DNA of 64,000 nucleotides from assembly GCA_029582155.1 (NCBI GenBank), contig CM055895.1, positions 49,101,417 to 49,165,416 on the forward strand, read 5' to 3'. Every line of letters begins with the position of its first letter. Positions within the stretch are counted from its first letter, which is position 1. This DNA comes from Panopea generosa. Lineage: Eukaryota; Mollusca; Bivalvia; Adapedonta; Hiatellidae. Position numbers and translations under genes: made by a program. Positions 1 to 10,600 of the stretch are shown here, in pieces. Under the pieces are notes generated by a model. It made no database searches. It saw nothing but the letters and a program-made list of their open reading frames with translations, and had not been told where the DNA came from.

Positions 1-213
1 CAAAATAGCTCCAATAATGTCCGACGCAGTTTTAAATAATGACTTAATGGATAAGCTCCCCTCTGTTATATCAGTGACTTAATAACATTGTGGATAGATC
101 ACTGGTTATATTTTATCCTTTTATATTATTTTCATTATTACTCAAATCATTGGCTTTCATCGTTTGTTACTTTAATTTAATACAATAAAATATAAGGATA
201 TTAATGGTGTTAG

Positions 214-354
214 ATTTATGAGAACTATGCAAATTACAGAAAAGAGCCGCCTTGTCCAAGAAGCCAGTGGATTCCATGCAAGTCTGACAGAAAAGGCAAA
301 ACGCCTTGAGTCGGAGGAACAGGACTACCAGAACTTGGCCAAACAACTCAAATT
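214..354 (+). CDS. Possible internal exon (A), unrecognised coiled-coil protein
   Basis: An open stretch lies between a TTAG acceptor and a GTGAGT donor. Read with ATG at 218-220 it encodes a charged, helical segment (EKSRLVQEASGFHASLTEKA, then KRLESEEQDYQNLAKQLK), typical of a coiled coil. Its codon content is more GC-rich than the surrounding AT-rich DNA, which supports real coding sequence. It would be part of a gene starting left of the window. The donor leaves phase 2 while the next candidate exon needs phase 0, so a microexon, a sequence error or a decayed gene must be invoked. Family not recognised. Confidence 0.4.
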
Positions 355-673
355 GTGAGTTGTTTATACTCTAGAGGACAACTTACAATCTCCCATTGTT
401 TAATTCTTACATATGTTAATAATATACGATTTGGTGGTACATACACAATAATACTGTTTTTCAGTATGTTTCGAACATACACCGTACCGTAAAGTCCATG
501 TTAAAGTCACACTCCGAAATGGTCTATCTGTCCTAAATGCATGCTTACATCTTTCAAACGTCTGTAACCAATACATCTTAAATTTATACTTACAGCTGTC
601 AAATGTCTTTGGACAATGAATAAAACCATGTTAACATATAGATGTTTAGTTTGCATATACTTGTTAAATTTAG

Positions 674-792
674 CTATCTGCTGATTTTGAGAATGCGTAC
701 CTGGCCAGAGAGGAGGCTCGAGCCAGGGTTGTGATGACTGGCATACATAGGAACATTGACATCACCAATACGTCATTCACAGTGAGCAACAG
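674..792 (+). CDS. Possible internal exon (B), unrecognised coiled-coil protein
   Basis: It is bounded by ATTTAG and a GTAAAC donor. In the frame starting at 674 it reads LSADFENAYLAREEARARVV followed by MTGIHRNIDITNTSFTVSN, a continuation of the charged helical style of the exon at 214-354. The other two frames contain stops. It ends in phase 2 (AG before the donor). No continuation was found downstream before the repeats begin, so the gene's 3' end is not identified. Confidence 0.4.
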
Positions 793-812
793 GTAAACCG
801 TTTATAAATTGT

Positions 813-1669
813 AACAAACACATTTTCCAGTCTTCTATGAGGAACCATAATTTCCAAACACATTTTCCAGCCTTCTGTAAGCAATCTTAATTTCCAAACA
901 CATTTTCCAGTCTTCTATAAGCAATTATAATGTCCAAACTCATTTCCAATCTTCTATAGGTCTCACTCAAGAATTACCTCCCTTACATGGCGGTATCAAG
1001 ATTCTAACGACCAAGAAATTAGAGCTGTGTAAAGCGGTTGGGCAATTTTTTGGATGAAAATGCATAAAATTTCATATTTCTTTGTACATATGGGAACATT
1101 GGAACATTTTCATGATTTCTGCCAAGTTCGGATGACATTGGGAACTGTTTGATGAAGCTATAACAGTTTAAAGATGCGTAGTGATACACTGCAACAAATG
1201 GTCAGAATTGTCAAAAATGAATGGGTGCCATCAAACCATCTAAATTGTGAAAAAGCAACCTAGCCAACCCCATGTTTTTCTCTACATAATTGGACCAACG
1301 AAGGACCATCTATTAATGGCCACAATGCACTTTTATTAGAACCATTGGTAATGTATCCAGTGTTCCAGACGTGCATTTCCCTATATGTAGAACAGTACAA
1401 AATTAATTGTTGTGTGAGACGTATAGTACAAGAGCAAACAAATGTATAAGAAATCATAATTTCCATACTTAATTTCCAGTCTAGAATATCCAAACACATT
1501 TTCCAGTCTAGTATAAGCAATCATTATTTCCATACACATGTTCCAGTCTAGTATAAGCAATCATTATTTCCATACACATTTTCCAGTCTTTTATAAGTAA
1601 TCATAATTCCAAACACATTTTCCAATCTTCAAGACATATAAGTAATCTTAATTTCCAAAATATACTGTC
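813..1669 (+). repeat. Degenerate ~40-bp repeats around CACATTTTCCAG
   Basis: Two clusters, at about 813-950 and 1461-1660, repeat the pattern 'tttccaaacacattttccag' followed by 'tcttctataagcaatcataa'. Unique AT-rich sequence of about 500 bp separates them. No gene is seen here. Confidence 0.7.
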
Positions 1670-2020
1670 AGCGGATTAAATATTAACACTTGGCGGGTGC
1701 TGGAGGGGTTAGGAGGCGAGTCATACTTTAAATTTGATTTGTGCATATAATATTCAACCTCCGATTTTATCAAACAATTGAATAGTATTTTACAGATAAA
1801 ACTAAAATAGATATCTTCAGTAACAGTATAACATTAGTATATCGATTTTTAAAAAAATAAATATATATTTGATGATTATTTGTAATATGTATATTGTTGA
1901 ATACATATTCTCTGTTCAATATGTTGTGGAGGACCTCGAGAAAGATTGGATTTACTCCAATATTCAGAGCTATTTTGTGAAATTAAGCCATTATTAGTTT
2001 TACTATTATCATTACTATTA

Positions 2021-2023
2021 TCA

Positions 2024-2084
<61 letters not shown>
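2021..2084 (+). repeat. (TTA)n microsatellite
   Basis: A nearly pure ATT/TTA run. It produces a poly-isoleucine reading frame on the minus strand, which is not a gene. A roughly 125-bp segment including the end of this run and the flank 'gattattaccaaccacc' is repeated once more, so copies start near 2100 and 2225. Confidence 0.9.
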
Positions 2085-2085
<1 letters not shown>

Positions 2086-2304
2086 ATTATCATTATTATG
2101 ATTATTACCAACCACCTTTCAAAATAATGTATGTCAATTTTCCATTATTATTATCAATTATTATTATTATTATCAATTATTATCATTATTATTATTATTA
2201 TTATAATAACATTATCATTATTATGATTATTACCAACCACCTTTCAAAATAATGTATGTCAATTTTCCAGAAACATTTCCCATGACCAAATAAACGGGAC
2301 CTTT

Positions 2305-5140
2305 GCCGGTGTAACGTTGTAAACTGACCCCCATAGAATAATGACCCCCGGTCATTATTTTGTATAGAATAATGACCCCTTTTCTATAAAATACTGACAC
2401 CCCTTATAAAATAATGACCCCCCCCCCCCCCCCCCAATTTTATCTATACAATATTGATCCCCCCCCCCCCACCTAACCTATTACTAATATACTCTATATC
2501 AATTCAAGCAACTGTCGTGTTTCTATTGCTTATATTTGTTGTTGTTGTTGTTTCTGCTGCTGCTGCGTCTACAGCTGACACAACAGCAGTATAACTTAGA
2601 GGCCCCGCTAAGAAATAAACGTACATCTATTGAAAAATGAAATTTAAAAGGGTTTTCATTTGAATTATTATTATTGTACTTAAAGAGAAGTATTACAATA
2701 ATAGAAGATATACCTAAGTCGTTTTAAGGTTACTATAGAAATAGAGAGAACCAATATTTAGGCTGGAGGATAATTTGGTTTTGTGTACAAACAGTGTATT
2801 ATCATCTTTTATTAGTCATCTGAAATGATTCTGGTCATGAAATATTTCACGGAAAGACCCCATTTTTTATTTCATAAACTTGTTCGGAATTTTCCTAGCA
2901 AAAAGACTGCGTTAGTCGTTAGTAAATTGAATCGATTTCCGTCGACCAAATCGTTCACCGAAGCTCGTATGGTGCTACTCTAAGATCAAAAGAATCGCGC
3001 ATTTTTTAAAACATTTAACGCCCATCATAGTGACATTTTATGTAATTTCCGATTGACAAAACTGACTTATATCATTCTGTTTCCCTTGTCAAGAGCATCC
3101 GAATGTTGTTTTTGAAATTAATCCAGCGAAAAAAATAAGCCAATTTTACTCAAATACTTCAATTTTTCATTAATTAATTGTACGAAACAGCCCTTTGCTA
3201 AACAAAAAAGGAATATGAAAGATCTGAATCGTACAAAATGAAGGGGAGGTGTCCTTTATATGAATACCAAATATCAGGACAATACGATATCTTTACTTTT
3301 CGACCATTATTACGTCGACCGACGTCAAAGAAGACTGGCAAGCCACCTTAATTCACTCTATTCTTCGAATTGCGGTGGCATAACAACGCATCTTAAAAAC
3401 CAGCTATCCCGGTTGAGGCCGAACTACGCATCCTCTTTTAAATACTTACCACTTTTGTGAGCCTCGGTGGCGCAATGGTAGCGCGCTTGCTTATTAAAGT
3501 GGATAGGTCTCACCAAAGGGATATAGTTTCGCCGTATCAAACCTTTGCCAATAGAAACAGATGACCTAATGGAAGAGAGATACATAAAGGAATCCTTTTG
3601 CAACTTGGAACCCCTGCAACTTTTAAGATACACGGTAGAACATACTTAGAACATAGATCACGAAACTCCTGCTTTAAAGGTGCATGACTTTTTGTTTAGA
3701 ACATGTTTTAGATCTAAACCTTTTTGTTACCTATAAAAGTTTCATGCTTCAAGTATTTCAACAGGCTTTAGTTTTATTTTTCCAAGATTTTTCCAAGATT
3801 CGGTGAGATAGTACCTTTAACAGCCTCGTAACTTTGTGACATCGCATTATATTCAAGGTATAACGTATAATTATGTTACGCATACATGTATATACTTATT
3901 AATTTACCTTCTGTACAATGTAGTGTAAGCATTCTGGAACTTATAGTAATGGTGATTTTGTCCGAAATTTTAGAGGAAACATCATTTTGTTATTGCATCC
4001 TTCATGTTGCACTAATTGAAAAAATGCTATTGACGGTAAAATAGTTCATTTTCTGGAGTGCAAGATTGTAAAAAGGCAATTTATACGTGGAAAAGCACAA
4101 TGTTTTATGCCACCCCTGAAAGTAATGTCAAATACCCTTAACGTTCATTATGTCACCTATATGTCACTCATATATACCTCCAAAAATAGGCGAAACGGGT
4201 GTGGGGTAGCCCAGTGGTTTTATTACCTGTGACGCTCCTCGTCATTAGAAATTATTCAAATTTCAGTATATTGTTGAATAGACATCCTTCTTTGGATTTT
4301 GGGTATTTTTGTCACTTTTCAGTCGTTTTTAAGTAGACAATTATATCAATATAAGGCATAAAATATGCAAATCGGTTGTGGGGAAGTCCCATGTTTTATG
4401 ACCTGTGACGCCCATGACAATAAGATGTTGTTCGAATTTCAGTATAATAATGAAATATAGGCATTCCCCTGGAGGTTTGTGTGATTTTTGTCACTTTTCA
4501 AGAGCTTTTAAGTAACACGTCTTGAGCAATAAGTATACCCCTTTATAACAGTCAAAGCCATTGCACAATATGTTAACTAGGTTTCTGTTACGATACCCGT
4601 CACGACTTATATATAAAGTTGTAATGTGTTTTTAAAGAAACCAGGAAAGCCAGGACCACTTCTTAGAAGAAAACAAGGGCTGCAGTCGAATGACAGCCAT
4701 ATCTCCCGCCGATGCCATTTGAAAAAAGGACCATAACTCCAGAACGGGTTGAGCAATTCTAAGATTTTTTCTTCCTCCACAACTAAGCATTAGTAGTAGT
4801 AATCCCTGAAAGTTTGAATCGATTCCATCCAATAATGAATGAGGAGTTGCGGTCACAAAAATGTTGCACGGACGCACGCACGGACGCACGCACGGACGGG
4901 TGCCATTACCATATTATCCTCCGATGTCTATCGGCAGGGGATAATTATGTTGTAAGTGTACCTTAGATGGGTTAGGGTTAGGGTTTGGGTTAGGGGGTCG
5001 TTATTCTATAGGGGGTCACAATCCTGTGTGAGGGTCATTTTTCTACGTGTGGGGGAGTCATAATATTATGACCCCCGGTCATAATATTATGACCGGGGGG
5101 TCATTATTTTATGGGGGTCAGTTTACAACGTTACACCGGC
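2305..5140. mobile_element. 2.8-kb element with long terminal inverted repeats, non-autonomous
   Basis: The left end begins GCCGGTGTAACGTTGTAAAC and the right end is its reverse complement. The match is perfect for about 31 bp and continues with few differences through 'aataatgaccccc' modules. Both ends carry repeated AATAATGACCCC-type modules, with C runs at 2418-2435 and 2459-2470. On the right, an internal palindrome is built around TAATATTATGACC. No transposase-like reading frame is seen inside, so it looks non-autonomous. I saw no convincing target-site duplication and cannot assign a superfamily. A short tRNA-like string near 3462-3510 and GGACGCACGCAC repeats at 4863-4897 lie inside it. 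Confidence 0.7.
4969..4996 (+). repeat. Short interstitial TTAGGG-type telomeric tract
   Basis: About four units of TTAGGG with one variant TTTGGG sit directly inside the right G-rich terminal region of the 2305-5140 element. This matches the animal telomere repeat on the + strand. It could equally be a chance by-product of the G-rich modules next to it. Confidence 0.6.
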
Positions 5141-5756
5141 TAATTGCACTATACTGATGTGCTCTTGTTTTGTTAAGTAGGATATGATTCTGGTATATAA
5201 TACAACATATATGTAGGTGATAAACAGCATGAACACTACTACTAACAATGCATATTTCACAAACTGTTTGTATCTTTAAAACAGAAGCAAGTTTTATCGA
5301 CATGTGTTATAGTAACATACACAAGGACCTATAGATTTCTCTCAATCTATGTTTATATGTTATTGGTATTTGAAGTAAATTAAAAAAGGTAAAGGGAACA
5401 TAATGAGTATTTATCAAAATTTTAAAATTGGTTGTAAATATATAAATCAAGCAGTATGATAGATACTGATTGTGTAACATTTTGGAGGATTTAACATATG
5501 ACTGTTTGTCAGTCATTCTTTAATTTGTCATATCTGGTAGTAATTGTTAACCTTTCACTTGTACCTTGTACAAATAAAACTTCCTCAAACTATCTTAGAC
5601 AAATTACAAATTAAAGATGGCCTTCTGTAAGCAATTCCGTAATTCATCAATATGGTCCTAAACGTAATTTGTCGTCCATTTTCTTCATTTCATAAGTCAT
5701 TTAATACGTTATTGTCGGCTGCATCGTCCATGTTGACCAATTCTGGTTCAGGCAGT
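5141..5756. other. AT-rich sequence, nothing recognised
   Basis: Short open frames on the minus strand lack any recognisable domain, codon pattern or splice context. No RNA gene or repeat was identified. Confidence 0.6.
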
Positions 5757-5768
5757 CTGCCGTCTATA

Positions 5769-6079
5769 AGACCGCGGCGTGGTCTAGTGGTAGAGCGTCC
5801 GCCTCGCATGCGGAAGGTCGTGGGTTCGATCCCCGGCCGGGTCATACCAAAGACTTTAAAAATGGTACCAGAAGCTTCCTCGCTTGACGCTCAGCTTTTA
5901 GAGGAGAGTTCTAGGTCTGGTCGGCCCGGTGTCAGTATAATGTGACTGGGTGGGGTATCATACCATGTGTCTGCGGCATGGTACTCCAGTGTGACAGCGC
6001 TCAGAATACTGTCTCAAGTAGACACCGTCGCGATATGACTGAAAAATTGTTTAAAGCGACGCTAAACACCATACAACAA
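5769..6079 (+). mobile_element. Full-length tRNA-headed SINE (family A, Ala-like head)
   Basis: The head resembles a tRNA. It has an A box (GTGGTCTAGTGGTAGAGCG), an anticodon-arm-like CCGC/GCGG pairing around loop CTCGCAT, and a B box GGTTCGATCCC. The acceptor stem pairs poorly, so this is a SINE head and not a tRNA gene. A body of about 240 bp ends with 'gctaaacaccatacaacaa'. A 12-bp target-site duplication, CTGCCGTCTATA, flanks it at 5757-5768 and 6080-6091. A 5'-truncated second copy lies at 36453-36728. Confidence 0.85.
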
Positions 6080-6091
6080 CTGCCGTCTATA

Positions 6092-6624
6092 CTATTGTTG
6101 TGTAACCTAATACACGCAGCCACAACATGTGCACTATTGCCAGCCTTGAAAGGTAAACACCCACCTGTCTTGTGTAAACACCTGAAAAAAAACAACAAAA
6201 AAAAACATTGTGCTTCCATTGGCAAATAACATCCAACCCATCAAATCAATATATTTATAATTAGCTTTATTTGTTCATGTGCTCAATAAATGGCTTCTCA
6301 TACAAAATGGAAAAAAATATGTGCACAATTATTTGCGTTTATATCTTTGCACATATGAAACTGCTGTTGTCAATATGCAGAAGGCAAGGAAAATTCAAGA
6401 AAATATTTGTCAATTATAAATAAGTAAGTTGCTGGTTATGACGCTTTAAATATTTATACAAATTCTATTATATACTGTAAATATTTGAAAATCATGTTTG
6501 TATTTGTTATTATAATTATAATGTTGTGTGTTGCTTTTTTAAGGGAGTGTGTCATATTTTCCCTCATTCGAGCTCCATGTAATGATAATAAAAACAAGAG
6601 CAATCGGAGGGCATAATACTGTCA
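6092..6624. other. AT-rich sequence, nothing recognised
   Basis: Low-complexity A and T runs with no sustained reading frame, RNA gene or inverted-repeat element that I could support. Confidence 0.6.
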
Positions 6625-7390
6625 CAATTCCTTTTGCTTTTTCTTGTGGTTAGGGGTAATACTGACACAATTCCTTTTGCTTTTCCTTATGGTAAGGGGT
6701 AATATTGACACAATTCCTTTTGCTTTTCCTTACGGTAAGGGGTAATATTGACACAATTCCTTTTGTTTTTCCTTATGGTAAGGGGTATTTTGACACAATT
6801 GCTTTTGCTTTGCTGTATGATAAGGGGACTCTTGACACAATTCCTTTTGCCGTTCTTTATGGTAAGGGGTAAATTGACACAATTCTTATTGCTTTGTCTT
6901 ATGGTAAGGGGACTCTTGACACAATTCCTTTTGCTTTTCCTTATGGTAAGGGGTATATTGACACAATTCATTTTGCTTTTCCTTATCGTAGTGGGGACTC
7001 TTGACACATTCCATTTGCTTCTCCTTGTGGTAAGGGTATTTACTTTTCCTGATGATAAGAGGACACGTTGGTCTTGATTTTCCTTATGGCAAGGGAACTC
7101 TTGACACATTCATCTTGATTATCCTCATGGTAAGGGGATTCTTTACACATCATTATGCTTTCCTCATGGTAAGGCAACTCTCTATATATCCCTTTGCTTT
7201 TCCTTATGGTAAGGCAACTCTAAACACACTCCTCTTGATTTTCATTAAGATCAGGGGATTATTGACAGGTCCTTTTGCTTTTCTTTATGGTAAGAGGACT
7301 CTTATAGCGTCCTTTTGTATTTTTTGTTTTGGAACTGGGACTCGGATATAATTATCCACTTGATGTTCCTTCTTGTAAGGGGATTCTCCA
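6625..7390 (+). repeat. 43-bp minisatellite (TTATGGTAAGGGG type)
   Basis: The unit starts 'aattccttttgcttttcctt' and continues 'atggtaaggggtaatattgacac', 42-43 bp long. It is regular at the left and progressively degenerate to the right, with roughly 17 units. Open frames on both strands here are products of the repeat. Confidence 0.9.
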
Positions 7391-7613
7391 ACATTAATAG
7401 TCTTACATTATAACTAACACACAACATATATTTTACAAGCACTGTTTTATTATTTTTGCTTACTTGCCATTTTAAATAGATTTGGAATGCATTTAATTAA
7501 AATATTCAATACAATGTACACAAATAGCTGAATCATGAGATGTAAAGTAAGTGCCTCGCACCGAATCGTTTTATGAATAAATAAATATTTTATATTATGG
7601 TGTTGTTGTTTTT

Positions 7614-10600
7614 TTATTGATTTGTTGTTTGAATATTTAGCGTTATATTTTTGTCACCCAGATCTAACAGACTAATAGTTAACCACTCTTGCGATGTTAA
7701 ACAGTAGTCCTGTTCACTCATCGCCATAAGTTACGCATGACCGCCCTTGGAAGGTTAACCAGAAGTCCTGTTCTCTCATCGCCGCAAGTTACGCATGACC
7801 GCCCTTGGAAGGTTAACCAGTAGTCCTGTTCACTCATCGCTGCAAGTTACGCATGACCGCCCTTGGAAGGTTAACCAGTAGTCCTGAACACTCATCGCCG
7901 CAAGTTACTCATAGCCACCCTGGGAATGTTAACCAGTAGTCCTGTACACTCATCGCCTAAAGTTACTCATAGCCACCCTGGGAAGGTTAACCAGTAGTCA
8001 TGAGCACTCATCGCCGCAAGTTACTCATTGCCACCCTGGGAAGGTTAACCAGTAGTCCTGAGCACTCATCGCCGCAAGTTACTCATAGCCACCCTGGGAA
8101 GGTTAACCAGTAGTCCTGAGCACTCATCGCCGCAAGTTACTCATAGCCACCATGGGAAGGTTAACCAGTAGTCCTGAACACTCATCGCCGCAAGTTACTC
8201 ATAGCCACCATGGGAAGCTAAACCAGTAGTCCTGCACACTCATCGCCGCAAGTTACTCATAGCCACCCTGGGAAGGTTAACCAGTAGTCCTGTACACTCA
8301 TCGCCGCAAGTTACTCATAACCACCCTGGGAAGGTTAACCAGTAGTCCTGTACACTCATCGCCGCAAGTTACTCATAACCACCCTGGGAAGGTTAACCAG
8401 TAGTCCTGAAAACTCATCGCCGGAAGTTACTCATAGCCTTCATGGGAAGGTTAACCAGTAGTCCTAAACACTCATCGTTGCAAGTTACTCATAGCCACCT
8501 TGGGAAGGTTAACAAGTAGTCCTGTACACTCATCGCCGCAAGTTACTCATAGCCATCCTGGGAAGGTTAACCAGTAGTCATGAACACTCATAGCCGCAAG
8601 TTACTCATAGCCACCCTGGGAAGGTTAACCAGTAGTCCTGAGCACTCATCGCCGCAAGTTACTCATAGCCACCCTGGGAAGGTTAACCAGTAGTCCTGAA
8701 CACTCATTGCCGCAAGTTACTCATAGCCACCCTGGGAAGGTTAACCAGTAGTCCTGTACACTCATCGCCGCAAGTTACTCATAGCCACCCTGGGAAGGTT
8801 AACCAGTAGTCCTGAACACTCATCGCCGCAAGTTACTCATAGCCACCCTGGGAAGGTTAGCCAGTAGTCATGTACACTTATCGCCGCAAGTTACTCATAA
8901 CCACCCTGGGAAGGTTAACCAGTAGTCCTGTACACTCATCGCCGCAAGTAATTCATAGCAACCCTGGGAAGGTTAACCAGTAGTCCTCTACACTCATCGC
9001 CGCAAGCTACTCATAGCCACCCTGGGAAGGTAAACCAGTAGTCCTGAACACTCATCGCCGCATGTTACTCATAGCCACCCTGGGAAGGTTAACCAGTAGT
9101 CCTGTACACTCATCGCCGCAAGTAACTCATAACCACCCTGGGAAGGTTAACCAGTAGTCCTGAACACTCATCGCCGCAAGCTACTCATAACCACCCTGGG
9201 AAGGTTAACCAGTAGTAATGTACACTCATCGCCGCAAGTTACTCATAGCCACCCTGGGAAGGTAAACCAGTAGTCCTGAACACTCATCGCCGCAAGTTAC
9301 TCATAGCCACCCTGGGAAGGTTAGCCAGTAGTCATGTACACTTATCGCCGCAAGTTCCTCATAACCATCCTGGGAAGGTTAACCAGTAGTCCTGTACACT
9401 CATCGCCGCAAGTAACTCATAACCACCCTGGGAAGATTAACCAGTAGTCATGTACACTTATCGCCGCAAGTTACTCATAACCACCTAGGGAAGGTTAACC
9501 AGTAGTCATGAACACTCATCGCCGCAAGTTACTCATAGCCACCCTGGGAAGGTTAACCAGTAGTCATGTACACTCATCGCCGCAAGTTACTCATAACCAC
9601 CTAGGGAAGGTTAACCAGTAGTCATGAACACTCATCGCTGCAAGTTACTCATAGCCACCCTGGAAAGGTTAACCAGTAGTCATGAACACTCATCGCCGCA
9701 AGTTACTCATAGCCACCCTGGGAAGGTTAACCAGTAGTCATGTACACTCATCGCCGCAAGTTACTCATAGCCACCCTGGGAAAGTTAACCAGTAGTCATG
9801 AACACTCATCGCCGCAAGTTACTCATAGCCACCCTGGGAAAGTTAACCAGTAGTCCTGAACACTCATCGCCGCAAGTTACTCATAGCCACCCCGGGAAAG
9901 TTAACCAGTAGTCATGAACACTTATCGCCGCAAGTTACTCATAGCCACCCTGGGAAGGTTAACCAGTAGTCATGTACACTCATCGCCGCAAGTTACTCAT
10001 AGCCACCCTGGGAAAGTTAACCAGTAGTCATGAACACACTCATCGCCGCAAGTTACTCATAACCACCCTGGGAAAGTTAACCAGTAGTTCTGAACACTCA
10101 TCGCCGCAAGTTACTCATAACCACCCTGGGAAGGTTAACCAGTAGTCCTGTACACTCATCGCCGCAAGTTACTCATAACCACCCTGGGAAGGTTAACGAG
10201 TAGTCCTGTACACTCATCGCCGCAAGTTACTTATAACCACCCTGGGAAGGTTAACCAGTAGTCCTGAACACTCATCGCCGCAAGTTACTCATAACCACCC
10301 TGGGAAGGTTAACCAGTAGTCATGTACACTCATCGCCGCAAGTTACTCATAACCACCCTGGGAAGGTTAACCAGTAGTCACGTACACTCATCGCCGCAAG
10401 TTACTCATAACCATCCTGGGAAGGTTAACCAGTAGTCCTGTACACTCATCGCCGCAAATTACTCATAGCCACCCTGGGAAGGTTAACCAGTAGTCCTTAG
10501 CACTCATCGCCGCTAGTTACTCATAGCCACCCTGGGAAGGTTAACCAGTAGTCCTGAACACTAATCGCCGCAAGTTACTCATAGCCACCCTGGGAAGGTT

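Noticed and set aside
3462..3510. tRNA-like sequence GGTGGCGCAATGGTAGCGCG
   Set aside because: It has an A-box-like start but no B box or foldable cloverleaf. At most a SINE head fragment.
5769..5842. tRNA-Ala gene
   Set aside because: The A and B boxes are good but the acceptor stem pairs poorly. A ~240-bp body with target-site duplications follows, so it is the head of a SINE.
6687..7351. Overlapping frames on both strands
   Set aside because: They are artefacts of the 43-bp minisatellite at 6625-7390.
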